A stretch of 64,000 nt of DNA from Bacillus sp. NTK071 (GTDB lineage Bacteria > Bacillota > Bacilli > Bacillales > Guptibacillaceae): positions 1 to 64,000 of the forward strand of contig NZ_JAFKOI010000007.1 in assembly GCF_017303315.1 (NCBI RefSeq), written 5' to 3'. A program made the position numbers and the translations under genes. Positions 45,973 through 55,561 of this stretch are shown in pieces; the first letter of the stretch is position 1, and each line of letters begins with the position of its first letter. The notes under the pieces were generated by a model that had not been told where the DNA came from, ran no database searches, and was given only the letters and a program-made list of their open reading frames with translations.

Positions 45973-46326
45973 TTACAATCTCCGCAAAATCTTCTCCATC
46001 GCTTTTCCCTTTGCTAACTCATCGATCAGCTTATCCAAATAGCGAATTTCCTGCATAGTTGGTTCTTCGATGTCTTCCACTCTTATACCGCAAACTACAC
46101 CTTTAATCATGTTCCGTGAAGGGTTCATTTGGGGAGCTTCCGCAAAGAAGTTTTCAAAGGTTGTTTGTTTTTCCAAGTGCGCTTCTAACTCTTCTTGGCT
46201 ATACCCTGTCAACCAACGGATAATTTCATCAACTTCTGTTTTCGTACGTCCTTTTTTTTCCGCCTTCGTAACATAATGGGGATAGACACTAGCGAAGCTC
46301 ATTGTATAGATTCTATGTTTGGTCAT
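45973..46326 (-). CDS. DUF2200 family protein
   Basis: 117 residues with the DUF2200 signatures [38 protein letters not shown] and [33 protein letters not shown]. Function unknown. Single gene, AAAGGAGG before the ATG. Confidence 0.88.
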   Translation of the reverse strand: MTKHRIYTMSFASVYPHYVTKAEKKGRTKTEVDEIIRWLTGYSQEELEAHLEKQTTFENFFAEAPQMNPSRNMIKGVVCGIRVEDIEEPTMQEIRYLDKLIDELAKGKAMEKILRRL

Positions 46327-46385
46327 TATCCAACCTCCTTTAGTGATTTTGTTAAATTGATTACACTAGATCAAACGCTTGCTCT

Positions 46386-46508
46386 TTAATAAATGGCCAT
46401 GTTAGTGAGCAGTGTTGATTTTTGGCTCATTCGAGTGAAATTAAGGTTTCACTCGAATGAGCCAAAAATTGAGAAATCAACAATATGAGCTAACATAGCC
46501 TATTAAAT
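46386..46508. repeat. Long imperfect palindrome
   Basis: A 22-pair perfect inner stem (46419-46440 with 46447-46468, loop TTAAGG) is extended by imperfect outer arms that begin TTTAATA and contain CATGTTAGTGAGC / complement, giving about 123 bases of folded-back DNA. It lies between DUF2200 and a signalling gene; no coding sequence. Confidence 0.8.
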
Positions 46509-46587
46509 AAACGCTCCTCGATTGCTTATCTATTTTTTCGAACAATATACCCAAAGAAGTGAGAAATATAACAGTCTTTCAATCAAT

Positions 46588-49020
46588 TCAAATCATTAAA
46601 CAGTATTGACCGGGTGTTAAATATGTTGATTCAATATGTTCAGACGTGACAGGCTTACTAAAGAAATAACCTTGTATACTGTCACACCCCTTATCTGATA
46701 AGAATTGCGCCTGTTCAATGGTCTCTACTCCCTCAGCAATCACGTGAAGCTTTAATTGCTTGCTCATCGCAATGATCGCGCTCGTAATTTGATCTGACTT
46801 TACATTGTGAGTCAATTCATCGATAAATGACTTATCAATCTTTACCTGATTAATGGAAAAATCTTTTAAATAGCTAAGCGAGCTATGACCGGTACCAAAA
46901 TCATCGATTGAGATGCTAACACCAAGATCTCTTAAAGAAGTAATCATCCATGATGAACGTGTTGAGTTCTCCATTGTCATGCTTTCTGTCACTTCAAGCT
47001 CAATTAATGAAGGATCGAGATGATAACGTTCAATTGTGTCTTTCACTGTCGTTATAAGCTCTTCCGTCTGAAACTGCTTTGCTGATAAATTAACTGAGAC
47101 ACGAATCGGTTTCCCCATGTTGCTCCATTTCTTCGCCTGTGCACATGCCATATCCAGAACCTGACTCCCGAGTTCAATGATTAATCCAGTCTCTTCTGCA
47201 AGTGTTATAAAATCATTCGGATACCTTAGTTTACCTTCCTCTGGTTGCCAACGAACGAGCGCTTCAACACCAGACAGTGAACCGTCCTCACATTTCACTT
47301 GTGGCTGATAGTGCAGAACGAACTCCTTGTTTTGGAGAGCAGTTCTAAGCGAACTTTCTTGAATTAATCTTAATTCGCTTTTTTTACCCATTGAAGTAGA
47401 GTAGAATTGGTATTTCTGCCTATTTCGTCCCTTCGCTGAATACATAGCGATATCAGCATGCTTCATTAAAGATTCCACATTTTTCCCATCATCAGGGGTC
47501 AGGGCAATACCAATACTGACTGATGTTGAAAGCTCATGAGAGCCTACAAGGAACGATTCTTTAAAGCATGCGATAATTTGATCCGCTAGTTCGTCAGGAT
47601 ATATCTTCTGAAAATCATTAAGCACAATGACAAACTCATCCCCTCCAAGCCTCGCCAGAAATCCATAGGGCTCGATGCAAGATTGGAGACGCTGTGCAAC
47701 AGCTACAAGGAATTCATCCCCCGTATTGTGTCCGAGTGCGTCATTAATCACCTTAAACCGATCAAGATCAAGCATCATTACCGCAACACCATGACGATCT
47801 TCTTTGCCATTTAAGACTTTCTCCAGAAATTCACCAAAGAATCGACGGTTCGGTAGAAGGGTTAGTGCATCGTAGTATGCCATTTGTTGCGTTTCTCGCT
47901 CCGCTTTTCGTTGTTTCGTGATGTCTTTCGTAATCGCATATATCCGATCTAGCTTATCGTTTAAATAAATCGGAACAAATGTAACATTTAACTCATTTAC
48001 ATCACCTTGAAAAGTATAAACTTTCGTATTCAGGCTGACTGCTTTTTTTGTTTCATGCACTTTACGAAAATGCTGTCGCATTTGTACGTAATCGTCTTTC
48101 TGAAAGAAATCCATCGGATTGATGCTACTTAACTGTTCTTTCTTAACGCTAAATAACTTTTCCCCCGCTGGGTTAAGAGATCGAATCCTCCCCTCAACAG
48201 ATAGCGTCATGATCGCATCGATACTATAAGATAGAAGAGAGCGAAGGCGATAATCATTTCCTTTCAGCTCGATCGATTGTTTAATAAATCTGCGCTCTGT
48301 CACAATACCAAAGATCAATATGGTTTGGATGCATAAAGTACACATCGCAATAACGATTGAGAGTGCGGAAGTGTTAAGGCCTTCCATATCTTCATCATTT
48401 ACTGCTGAAGATAAATGAAATGTTGCAGCTTCAACCCCTACGTAATGCATACCTGCAATTGCAAGCCCCATAACGCTAGAGCTTATGACTTTCCACAAAA
48501 ACACATGTCTCGTTGGAGTAGCTTTCGAAAACGCAAATGATAGCTTTAGAGCTATAAAAGAAGCTGCTACTGAAATGATTATTGATAGAGCTAGAAGCCA
48601 GCGATTGTATGTAATCACTACCATGTCCATTGCTTCCATACCGATATAATGCATAGCTATGATGGCACTCGCCATAAAAACTGTACCTATTATGAGCCTA
48701 CGATTTGTTAACTTTTGACTACCTACTGCTAGAAGAGCGATGAATGCTCCAACAAAAGATGCCCCAATGGAAAGAAAGACAAATGACAAATCATACGTTA
48801 CTGGTACTGACATTGAAAATGCTAACATGCCTATAAAATGCATGGACCAGATGCCAATTCCCATCGCTCCTGCTCCTCCAATTACCCATATCCACTTACG
48901 AATACCTTTCGCAAGTGACACTCTCCCTCCAAGATCGAGTGCACTATAAGATGCAATAATAGCGATGATTATGGAAAGTATCATGATCGATATATTGTAT
49001 TGTCCGGACATTTGAATCAT
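46588..49020 (-). CDS. MHYT-PAS-GGDEF-EAL membrane signalling protein
   Basis: 810 residues: seven hydrophobic helices with three MHYT-type motifs (MHFIG, MHYIG, MHYVG) thought to sense O2, CO or NO; a PAS domain (about 245-370); a GGDEF domain with intact LARLGGDEF; and an EAL domain with EALVRW, ELEVTES and DDFGTGHSS. Both catalytic signatures for making and degrading cyclic di-GMP are present, so net direction is unclear. GGAGGAAC precedes the ATG. Confidence 0.93.
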   Translation of the reverse strand: MIQMSGQYNISIMILSIIIAIIASYSALDLGGRVSLAKGIRKWIWVIGGAGAMGIGIWSMHFIGMLAFSMSVPVTYDLSFVFLSIGASFVGAFIALLAVGSQKLTNRRLIIGTVFMASAIIAMHYIGMEAMDMVVITYNRWLLALSIIISVAASFIALKLSFAFSKATPTRHVFLWKVISSSVMGLAIAGMHYVGVEAATFHLSSAVNDEDMEGLNTSALSIVIAMCTLCIQTILIFGIVTERRFIKQSIELKGNDYRLRSLLSYSIDAIMTLSVEGRIRSLNPAGEKLFSVKKEQLSSINPMDFFQKDDYVQMRQHFRKVHETKKAVSLNTKVYTFQGDVNELNVTFVPIYLNDKLDRIYAITKDITKQRKAERETQQMAYYDALTLLPNRRFFGEFLEKVLNGKEDRHGVAVMMLDLDRFKVINDALGHNTGDEFLVAVAQRLQSCIEPYGFLARLGGDEFVIVLNDFQKIYPDELADQIIACFKESFLVGSHELSTSVSIGIALTPDDGKNVESLMKHADIAMYSAKGRNRQKYQFYSTSMGKKSELRLIQESSLRTALQNKEFVLHYQPQVKCEDGSLSGVEALVRWQPEEGKLRYPNDFITLAEETGLIIELGSQVLDMACAQAKKWSNMGKPIRVSVNLSAKQFQTEELITTVKDTIERYHLDPSLIELEVTESMTMENSTRSSWMITSLRDLGVSISIDDFGTGHSSLSYLKDFSINQVKIDKSFIDELTHNVKSDQITSAIIAMSKQLKLHVIAEGVETIEQAQFLSDKGCDSIQGYFFSKPVTSEHIESTYLTPGQYCLMI

Positions 49021-49103
49021 ATAGTTGTTCCTCCGATATTATCTAATGATGTTCTACTCTCATCTTTTATCGGACAGTCTTTGACAAAACTTAAGACAAT
49101 ACT

Positions 49104-50105
49104 TCATGACATACGAATTCCAAGCTTTCTTTTAATCTCATTCAGAAAAGGACGAGCCCTTTCTCGAGCTTTCCTTGCTCCTTCTTCAAGAACTAAGTCT
49201 AGTTCCTCTGTATGCGACATGTAATAGTTATACTTTCTCCGTGGCTCCTCAAGGAAAGAGTCCATTGCTCGAAAAAGTTCATTTTTGGCATCTCCCCATC
49301 CTATTCCATGCTTAAATCGTTCACGCATTCGTTTTATATCCATATCACTCGCAAACTCTTGATACAGTGCAAACACTACTGAATCATCAGGATTTTTCGG
49401 TTCATTTGGGAGTGAGGAATCCGTTTTAATACGATTAATTAGTTTACGAAGTTTTGTAGATTCTTCAAATAAAGGAATCGTATTATGATAGCTTTTGCTC
49501 ATTTTCCTTCCATCAAGACCTGGTATGATAGCAGTTGAATCCTCCACAAAATAATCGGGTATCAATAATGTTTGACCATAATGCTTGTTGAATCCTTCAG
49601 CAAGATGACGTGCAATCTCAACATGTTGAATTTGATCCTTTCCAACTGGGACAAGGTTAGATTTGAAAAGTAGAATATCAGATGCCATTAGAACCGGATA
49701 AGTGAATAACCCCATGTTTACACCTTCATCTGGCTCTCGTCCTGTTTCATTATTACGGTCAACAGCCGCTTTATAGGCATGAGATCTATTCATTAAACCT
49801 TTTGAACTGAAACATGAAAGAATCCACGATAGTTCAAAAACCTCAGGTACGTCAGATTGGCGATAAAAAATCGATTTCGATGGATCAAGACCTAATGCAA
49901 GCCATGTAGCTGCAATTCCATAAGAAAATTCTTTCATCTGTTCAGGGTCTCGTACGCTCGTTAATGCATGATAATCAGCAACGAAATAAATCGCCTCAAG
50001 GTCATCATTCTTGGCAAGATTCAGGGCAGGCTTGATCGCCCCACTATAATTACCAAGATGAACTTTACCCGTTGGTTTAATTCCAGTTAGAACTGTCTTC
50101 TTCAT
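49104..50105 (-). CDS. trpS: Tryptophanyl-tRNA synthetase, divergent (second) type
   Basis: 333 residues of class I TrpRS with the HIGH-type motif VHLGNY (15-20) and KMSKS. It differs from the ordinary Bacillus enzyme: the N-terminus reads TGIKPTG where B. subtilis has SGIQPSG, and the centre CFSSKGLMNRSHAYKA is unlike it. It probably is the auxiliary type found beside a housekeeping TrpRS and linked in other bacteria to resistance to tryptophan analogues. A T-box leader precedes it. Confidence 0.92.
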   Translation of the reverse strand: MKKTVLTGIKPTGKVHLGNYSGAIKPALNLAKNDDLEAIYFVADYHALTSVRDPEQMKEFSYGIAATWLALGLDPSKSIFYRQSDVPEVFELSWILSCFSSKGLMNRSHAYKAAVDRNNETGREPDEGVNMGLFTYPVLMASDILLFKSNLVPVGKDQIQHVEIARHLAEGFNKHYGQTLLIPDYFVEDSTAIIPGLDGRKMSKSYHNTIPLFEESTKLRKLINRIKTDSSLPNEPKNPDDSVVFALYQEFASDMDIKRMRERFKHGIGWGDAKNELFRAMDSFLEEPRRKYNYYMSHTEELDLVLEEGARKARERARPFLNEIKRKLGIRMS

Positions 50106-50130
50106 CTCTTCTCCTCCGTTTTAGACAACA

Positions 50131-50400
50131 CAAAAAGGCCTACCCATCCAAAAAGGACGAGTAACCCGTGGTGCCACCTTTATTCGCTTACAAACGTAAA
50201 CGCACTTAACACTTACAAGAACAATAACATTCCGATAAGGTGTCTTTTGTATCGGTAAGACGCTCCGCCGAAGCCTACTATGTGTTCAGTTCGGTAGCTC
50301 AGAAGCCCATTCCTTTTTCGCGCACACTGATTCTCACCTATCATCAGCTCTCTGAAGTGCTACTCGAAAGTACTTTTCTTCCTCATTGCTAGACTATTTT
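50131..50400 (-). promoter_or_regulatory. T-box leader of trpS
   Basis: On the minus strand the T-box core AGGTGGCACCACG (50167-50179) is followed by a terminator hairpin (GGTTACTCGTCC against GGATGGGTAGGCC) and five T at 50131-50166. Upstream lies a long structured region; a TGG triplet at 50307-50309 (in AATGGGC) can serve as the tryptophan specifier codon. Uncharged tRNA-Trp would favour antitermination and trpS expression. Confidence 0.88.
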
Positions 50401-50540
50401 TTTATAATTCTAACTTTATCCAAAATAAAGATCAATACTTTTCCATCCTATAACTGAATAATTTAAACCTCCTCCGTACATTATGGAATTATATGACCAT
50501 CCTAAATGGCAGCAGCAGATCAAAATGGGAGGATATAACG

Positions 50541-51596
50541 ATGAACGAATTACATTCATTCAGCTGGTATGCTGCTCGTATTAAAAAGCATATGCCTACT
50601 GAAGCTTTTAAACCCGTCCCGAGCAGATTAATTGGGGGAATTACATATTTAGTGATAACAATAAGCTGTTTTCTTGTGATCGGACTGTTTGATTTACACC
50701 CACTATTGAACTTGGTAATCTCCATTATTATTGGTGCTTCCTTTGCAGGACTTGGCTTTCTAGGCCATGAAATTCTGCATGGGACCGTAGTCCGCAACTC
50801 ATGGCTTCGAGACTTTCTAGGCGCTATTGCCTTCTGGCCCTTAAGTACTGGACCACAGCTTTGGAGAAAATGGCATAACCTTAACCATCACGTTCATACA
50901 CAACACGATGAAAATGATCCAGATGCTTGGCCTACGCTTGAGAGAATATCAAAATTAAAAGGATTTAGGTGGATCTATCAACTACCATTGTTTATACGTG
51001 CATCCTTCGCCTTTGCATCCCTTGCTGTTCAATTTACGGCTCATTCACTCAGGATGTTTACTGTGTATGTAAAAGAATTTAAGCCACGTAAGCAACCGAA
51101 AGTATGGTTACAAACAATTCTCCCCTGGATGACATGGTTTGGCCTTATTTTCTTTATTGGCTTTACCAAATGGCTATTTGCCTTTCTTATTCCACTATTA
51201 ATCGCTAACTTTATTGTAATGGCCTATATATCAACAAATCACAGACTGAACCCACTAACTCCTGTGAATGATCCACTTGCAAACAGTTTAACGGTGACCG
51301 TTCCGAAGTGGGTAGATACGATTCATTTCAATTTTTCCTACCATACGGAGCATCATCTTTTTCCTGGAATGAATCCAAAGTATTACCCAATCGTTAAACA
51401 ACATATTAAAAACATGTGGCCAGAGCGGTACCATGAAATGCCTATGTCGCAAGCTCTTATTGCATTATGGAAAACACCGCGTGTTTATTTCGAGCACAAT
51501 GAGCTAATCGATCCTATGAACAAGAATGCTTATGGATCTCTAGGAAACAAGTTAAACCCAAAAGCCATTCTTCCACGTAAGCTGACAGATAAATAG
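50541..51596 (+). CDS. Membrane fatty acid desaturase
   Basis: 351 residues with several membrane helices and the three desaturase histidine boxes: GHEILHG, HNLNHH and YHTEHHLF. These bind the di-iron centre that introduces a double bond into acyl chains. The sequence differs from B. subtilis Des, so the position of the double bond is not assigned. ATG 50541 has GGGAGGAT at good spacing; an in-frame start 48 bases upstream lacks one. Confidence 0.88.
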   Translation: MNELHSFSWYAARIKKHMPTEAFKPVPSRLIGGITYLVITISCFLVIGLFDLHPLLNLVISIIIGASFAGLGFLGHEILHGTVVRNSWLRDFLGAIAFWPLSTGPQLWRKWHNLNHHVHTQHDENDPDAWPTLERISKLKGFRWIYQLPLFIRASFAFASLAVQFTAHSLRMFTVYVKEFKPRKQPKVWLQTILPWMTWFGLIFFIGFTKWLFAFLIPLLIANFIVMAYISTNHRLNPLTPVNDPLANSLTVTVPKWVDTIHFNFSYHTEHHLFPGMNPKYYPIVKQHIKNMWPERYHEMPMSQALIALWKTPRVYFEHNELIDPMNKNAYGSLGNKLNPKAILPRKLTDK

Positions 51597-51643
51597 CGCA
51601 CAAGAAAAGGCTGATTAAATGAAATCAGCCTTCTTGCGCGTTT
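51596..51643 (+). terminator. Terminator after the desaturase gene
   Basis: Long stem GCGCAAGAAGGCTGATT-like arms (GCGCACAAGAAAAGGCTGATT against AATCAGCCTTCTTGCGC) followed by TTT. Confidence 0.75.
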
Positions 51644-51705
51644 ATTATTCAACCCATGCTCTATCGACAGAAAGATTCTGCCTCATACAGCCTATGTTCA
51701 GAGAA

Positions 51706-51801
51706 TTAGTAGCCTCCTCCAACAAAAGCTGCACCTACGATGATAAGGAGAATAAACAGCACTACAATTAGAGCAAACCCACTGCCGTAACCGTATCCCA
51801 T
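51706..51801 (-). CDS. YjcZ-family sporulation miniprotein
   Basis: 31 residues: [19 protein letters not shown] then [12 protein letters not shown], a Gly/Tyr-rich start, one hydrophobic helix and the GGGY end typical of YjcZ-family sporulation proteins. AAAGGAGG lies at ideal spacing from ATG 51801. It is found in the forespore or coat of other Bacilli; the precise role is unknown. Confidence 0.9.
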   Translation of the reverse strand: MGYGYGSGFALIVVLFILLIIVGAAFVGGGY

Positions 51802-51950
51802 GGAGTATGACCTCCTTTCCATCATGGATTACTACATACTATGCAAGACTCACAGTAATGGATGGGCGTTCGCTCAAGTTTTTGGTTTTACTTTTCGATC
51901 AATGGATGGAACAATATCGCTCAGTCCTCTTTCGTTCAATTTCCTATTGC

Positions 51951-51974
51951 GTATATAAGGATATACTTATATAC
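51951..51974. promoter_or_regulatory. Palindromic operator of the ars operon
   Basis: GTATATAAG and CTTATATAC are inverted around GATATA, 21 bases before arsR. Its AT-rich symmetry suits ArsR/SmtB-type repressor binding, so autoregulation relieved by arsenite is likely. Confidence 0.65.
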
Positions 51975-51994
51975 TAATCCACGGAGGTGAAGGG

Positions 51995-52339
51995 ATGGAG
52001 AAAACATTAATTGAAATCGATAAAGCAGCTGCTGTCTTTAAACTACTTGGTGATAAAACACGCCTAACGATTATCGGTCTACTTAAAGATGGTGAATGCT
52101 GTGTTTGTGAATTCGTTGAAGTTCTTCAAATTAGTCAACCCTCTGTTAGCCAGCACCTCAGGAAATTACGTGATACTGGTCTTGTGAAGGAAAGAAGGCG
52201 CGGCCAGTGGATTTTCTATTCATTGAATCAGGAACATGACGCTTTTTCAATTGTAGAAAGCGTACTTGCACTTATTCCTGAACAAATGGACAAGCTAACT
52301 GAATTAGAGAATAAAGGATTACGCATTTGCTGCGATTAA
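51995..52339 (+). CDS. arsR: Arsenite-responsive repressor, ArsR
   Basis: 114 residues with the ArsR winged helix ([51 protein letters not shown]). The As(III)-binding Cys cluster ECCVCE sits at the classical helix position; a further CC is at the C-terminus. CGGAGGTGAAGGG precedes the ATG. First gene of arsRBC. Confidence 0.93.
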   Translation: MEKTLIEIDKAAAVFKLLGDKTRLTIIGLLKDGECCVCEFVEVLQISQPSVSQHLRKLRDTGLVKERRRGQWIFYSLNQEHDAFSIVESVLALIPEQMDKLTELENKGLRICCD

Positions 52340-52352
52340 TGGGGGAATTGGA

Positions 52353-53648
52353 TTGACTTCTGTCTTACTAGCTATACTTATATTTGTACTTACACTAGTG
52401 CTTGTCATCTGGCAGCCAAAGAATCTTGGGATTGGCTGGTCTGCCTGTGGAGGCGCTATACTCGCTCTGATGGTCGGAGTGGTTGATTTTCAAGATGTTA
52501 TAACCGTAACAGGTATCGTCTGGAATGCTACATTTGCATTTATTGCGATTATATTAATCTCACTCATTCTTGATGAAATCGGGTTCTTTGAATGGGCTGC
52601 TCTCCACATGGCTCGTGCAGCTAAAGGGAACGGGCTTCGCATGTTCATTTACGTTACATTGCTTGGCGCAATTGTTGCCGCACTTTTTGCGAATGATGGA
52701 GCAGCACTTATCCTTACGCCAATCGTTCTTGCGATGGTTCGAAACTTGAATTTCAAAGAAAAAATGATTCTACCGTTCATTATGGCGAGTGGATTTATTG
52801 CAGATACAACGTCCTTACCACTTGTTGTTAGTAACCTTGTAAACATCGTATCTGCTGACTTTTTCAATATTGGGTTCGTTGAGTACGCGTCTCGTATGAT
52901 TGTACCGAACTTCTTCTCTCTCGGTGCAAGTATTCTTGTGCTATACCTCTTCTTTAGAAAAGATATACCAGGAAATTATGATGTGAATGAGCTACGTTTA
53001 CCAAATGAAGCCATTAAAGACCACAGGATGTTCAAACTTTCATGGTTCGTTCTCGCGGTTCTACTTGTAGGGTATTTCGCAAGTGAATTCATTGGCGTAC
53101 CTGTTTCAATTATCGCTGGTATTGTTGCCATCTTCTTCCTGCAAATGGCAAGACGAAGCAAAGCTGTTGAAACAAAAAAAGTGATTCAAGGTGCACCGTG
53201 GGCTATTGTTTTCTTCTCGATTGGGATGTATGTTGTTGTTTATGGTTTAAGAAACCAGGGCTTAACAGATGTGCTTGCAGGCGTTATCCAGACTGCTGCT
53301 GATCAGGGTTTACTTGCTGGAACATTATCAATGGGTTTTATCGCAGCAATCCTGTCATCTGTGATGAATAATATGCCAACTGTTATGATTGATGCGCTTG
53401 CAATCCAAGCGACATCAACATCCGGAACATTACGCGAAGCATTAATCTATGCAAATATTATCGGATCAGATCTTGGACCTAAAATTACTCCAATCGGATC
53501 ACTTGCAACGCTCTTATGGCTTCATGTTCTATCGTTAAAAGGTGTGAAGATTTCATGGGGTTACTACTTTAAAATTGGAATTGTCCTAACGGTTCCAACA
53601 CTGTTTATTACACTACTCGGCCTATACCTGTGGCTGATTATAATATAA
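52353..53648 (+). CDS. arsB: Arsenite efflux pump, ArsB
   Basis: 431 residues with about 12 membrane helices and ArsB-type stretches [35 protein letters not shown] and [22 protein letters not shown]. It exports arsenite/antimonite from the cell. The start is TTG at 52353, behind GGGGGAATTGGA, 13 bases after arsR. Confidence 0.94.
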   Translation: MTSVLLAILIFVLTLVLVIWQPKNLGIGWSACGGAILALMVGVVDFQDVITVTGIVWNATFAFIAIILISLILDEIGFFEWAALHMARAAKGNGLRMFIYVTLLGAIVAALFANDGAALILTPIVLAMVRNLNFKEKMILPFIMASGFIADTTSLPLVVSNLVNIVSADFFNIGFVEYASRMIVPNFFSLGASILVLYLFFRKDIPGNYDVNELRLPNEAIKDHRMFKLSWFVLAVLLVGYFASEFIGVPVSIIAGIVAIFFLQMARRSKAVETKKVIQGAPWAIVFFSIGMYVVVYGLRNQGLTDVLAGVIQTAADQGLLAGTLSMGFIAAILSSVMNNMPTVMIDALAIQATSTSGTLREALIYANIIGSDLGPKITPIGSLATLLWLHVLSLKGVKISWGYYFKIGIVLTVPTLFITLLGLYLWLIII

Positions 53649-53671
53649 ATTGCACTTAAAAGGAGATTATT

Positions 53672-54094
53672 ATGTCTAACAAAAAATCAATTTATTTCTT
53701 ATGTACTGGAAACTCTTGCAGAAGCCAGATGGCTGAAGGATTTGGAAAGAAGCACCTTAGTGATAACTATAACGTTTATTCTGCTGGAATTGAAGCTCAT
53801 GGGTTAAATCCAAACGCTGTGAAAGCGATGAAGGAAACAGGGATTGATATCACCAATCAAACTTCTGATATGATTGATAAAGAAATTCTGAACAACGCTG
53901 ACCTAGTTGTTACACTCTGTGGAGATGCTAATGACAAGTGCCCAGTGACACCTCCAAATGTTAAACGCGAGCACTGGGGTTTCGACGATCCCGCTAAAGC
54001 AGAAGGATCAGAAGAAGAGAAATGGGCATTTTTCCAGCGTGTTCGTGATGAAATTGAAGATCGTATCGCTCGTTTTGCTAAAGAAGGTAAATAA
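53672..54094 (+). CDS. arsC: Arsenate reductase, ArsC (thioredoxin-linked type)
   Basis: 140 residues of the low-molecular-weight phosphatase-like ArsC. C11 in [10 protein letters not shown] is the nucleophile; C83 and C90 in [11 protein letters not shown] form the thiol relay that is finally reduced by thioredoxin. It turns arsenate into arsenite for ArsB. AAAGGAGA precedes the ATG; a strong terminator follows. Confidence 0.95.
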   Translation: MSNKKSIYFLCTGNSCRSQMAEGFGKKHLSDNYNVYSAGIEAHGLNPNAVKAMKETGIDITNQTSDMIDKEILNNADLVVTLCGDANDKCPVTPPNVKREHWGFDDPAKAEGSEEEKWAFFQRVRDEIEDRIARFAKEGK

Positions 54095-54101
54095 AGAAAA
54101 G

Positions 54102-54137
54102 AAAAAGGCACTTCAACCTTCGTTGAAGTGCCTTTTT
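54102..54137 (+). terminator. Terminator of the ars operon
   Basis: Perfect 16-pair stem AAAAAGGCACTTCAAC/GTTGAAGTGCCTTTTT with T-run. Confidence 0.92.
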
Positions 54138-54150
54138 CTAGGTATGGACT

Positions 54151-54250
54151 CAATATATCCGCGAAATTTTTGATATATCCGCGAAATAATGTTTTTATCC
54201 GCGATTTTTCGGTTATTTCCGCGGAAATGAAAATATATCCGCGATATTGA
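54151..54250. repeat. 20-bp-phased tandem repeat cluster C
   Basis: Five units with CCGCG at 54159, 54179, 54199, 54219 and 54239, exactly 20 bases apart, most within ATATATCCGCGA. This is cluster B in reverse orientation. It lies between the ars terminator and a second hairpin. Confidence 0.85.
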
Positions 54251-54265
54251 ATGCCAGACTCTAAG

Positions 54266-54305
54266 AGAAGGCCCTTCCACATCGTTAGTGGGAGAGCCTT
54301 CTTTT
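54266..54305 (+). terminator. Second hairpin/terminator downstream of repeat cluster C
   Basis: Near-perfect stem AGAAGGCCCTTCCAC against GTGGGAGAGCCTTCT, followed by TTTTC on the plus strand. Confidence 0.55.
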
Positions 54306-54310
54306 CATGC

Positions 54311-54598
54311 TTAATCGAGCTTTTTCATTTTGTATACGTCTCTGCTAGTTATGAGGTTTCCAATATCATTACGATATTTCTCATAATGATCTGAGTTAAT
54401 GTGTGACTCTACTGCTCCTTGATTTTCCCATACTTCATAAATCACAAACGTTGTATCTTCTATGGATTGATGAACGTCATATTGGACGCATCCTTTTTCA
54501 TTCCTCGAACCATCTAGAACTTCTTGAAGTACCTTCCTAACGTCATCTTCATGACCTTCTTTCGGCTTCAAAATAGCTGTTACTGCAAGTTGTTCCAT
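54311..54598 (-). CDS. Antibiotic-biosynthesis-monooxygenase (ABM)-family protein
   Basis: 95 residues with the ABM ferredoxin-like pattern: VTAILKPKEGHEDDVRKVLQEVLDGSRNEKGCVQYDVHQS, FVIYEVWENQGAVESHINSDHY. Relatives are putative quinol monooxygenases such as YgiN. GGAGGTAAGG precedes the ATG. Confidence 0.87.
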   Translation of the reverse strand: MEQLAVTAILKPKEGHEDDVRKVLQEVLDGSRNEKGCVQYDVHQSIEDTTFVIYEVWENQGAVESHINSDHYEKYRNDIGNLITSRDVYKMKKLD

Positions 54599-54703
54599 AT
54601 ACCCTTACCTCCAATTGTCATTTACGATTAGGATAAGCATAGTAGGTCCAACTTATGAAAGCAAAAAAAGTGCTTAAGTCTACCTAGTGAGAATAGCAAT
54701 TCC

Positions 54704-55021
54704 TTATTTCTTTTCCTGGTTGCTACTTTGTTTTGAGATCGGTTTTAAGATCGTCCGTTGAAGAGGTACCCCACCCATGGATATGTTCCTTTCAATAAAA
54801 GCATACTGTTTTTCATCAATTAGAAAACGACGATGGCCTATGTATTCAACTTCCTTACCCTGTGACTCTAGCTCCGCTTTAATGGCATGGATGTACTCAT
54901 TAAAATCAAAATATCGCTCATCAAAATCAATTTGTATATGGTTTTTACGATATCCCATCAACCAGTTAAATCCCGTTAAGGAAAGAACGATACCTCCAAT
55001 TATAATAAAAACACTCCACAT
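54704..55021 (-). CDS. Small membrane-anchored protein of unknown function
   Basis: 105 residues from ATG 55021 (perfect AAAGGAGGT site): N-terminal transmembrane helix (WSVFIIIGGIVLSLTGFNWL) then a soluble basic domain. No known family recognised. Diverges from the thiamine-binding-type gene across a palindromic site. Confidence 0.75.
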   Translation of the reverse strand: MWSVFIIIGGIVLSLTGFNWLMGYRKNHIQIDFDERYFDFNEYIHAIKAELESQGKEVEYIGHRRFLIDEKQYAFIERNISMGGVPLQRTILKPISKQSSNQEKK

Positions 55022-55091
55022 GTTTTGTACCTCCTTTATTATGTTATACGAACAAAAATTCATAATAGTTTCAACTATTTATAATTATATG

Positions 55092-55108
55092 GAACATTCC
55101 GAATGTTC
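55092..55108. promoter_or_regulatory. Perfect palindromic operator-like site
   Basis: GAACATTC and GAATGTTC are inverted around one C. It lies between two divergent genes. The GAAC/GTTC ends resemble half-sites of LexA, but the spacing is wrong for the Bacillus SOS box. Confidence 0.4.
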
Positions 55109-55178
55109 GTCCCGTGTTTTAAATTCTACAAAAAGGTAAATAACACATTTAGAACCTTAAAAACAGGAGGAGATTATA

Positions 55179-55478
55179 ATGGCTTTACTAGAAATTAGCG
55201 TCGCCCCTATCGGAACAACTCAAACAAGCATGAATCATTATGTAACGGATGCTATAAGATTGGCAGAGAAAGAAGGGTTTACTTATCACATTGGTCCAAC
55301 CTCAACAGTGTTTGAAGGTGATGTAGATGAACTGTTCGAACTAGCAAGAGATATTCACACTAGTGCGTTAAAGAACGGTTCAGATCGTGTTGTTACGAAT
55401 ATGAAAATTGAGGATCGTGAGGACAATGCACTAACGATTGATGGACAAGTGAATGAAGTGAAAAGTTCGATTGGATGA
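55179..55478 (+). CDS. MTH1187/YkoF-like thiamine-binding family protein
   Basis: 99 residues: LLEISVAPIGTTQTSMNHYVTDAIRLAEKEG, HIGPTSTVFEG and RVVTNMKIEDR are typical of the DUF77/MTH1187 family (YqgV-like), small ferredoxin-like proteins that bind thiamine-related ligands in some members. ACAGGAGGAG precedes the ATG. Confidence 0.85.
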   Translation: MALLEISVAPIGTTQTSMNHYVTDAIRLAEKEGFTYHIGPTSTVFEGDVDELFELARDIHTSALKNGSDRVVTNMKIEDREDNALTIDGQVNEVKSSIG

Positions 55479-55561
55479 GGGAGGATGGAGAACCATTCTC
55501 CTCTTTCATTACAAAAATTAGAGCACAAAAAAAGATGAAAACTCACTCCAGAGTTTCCATC

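Noticed and set aside
55092-55108. LexA (SOS) box
   Set aside because: GAAC and GTTC halves are nine bases apart instead of four, and the neighbouring genes are not SOS genes.
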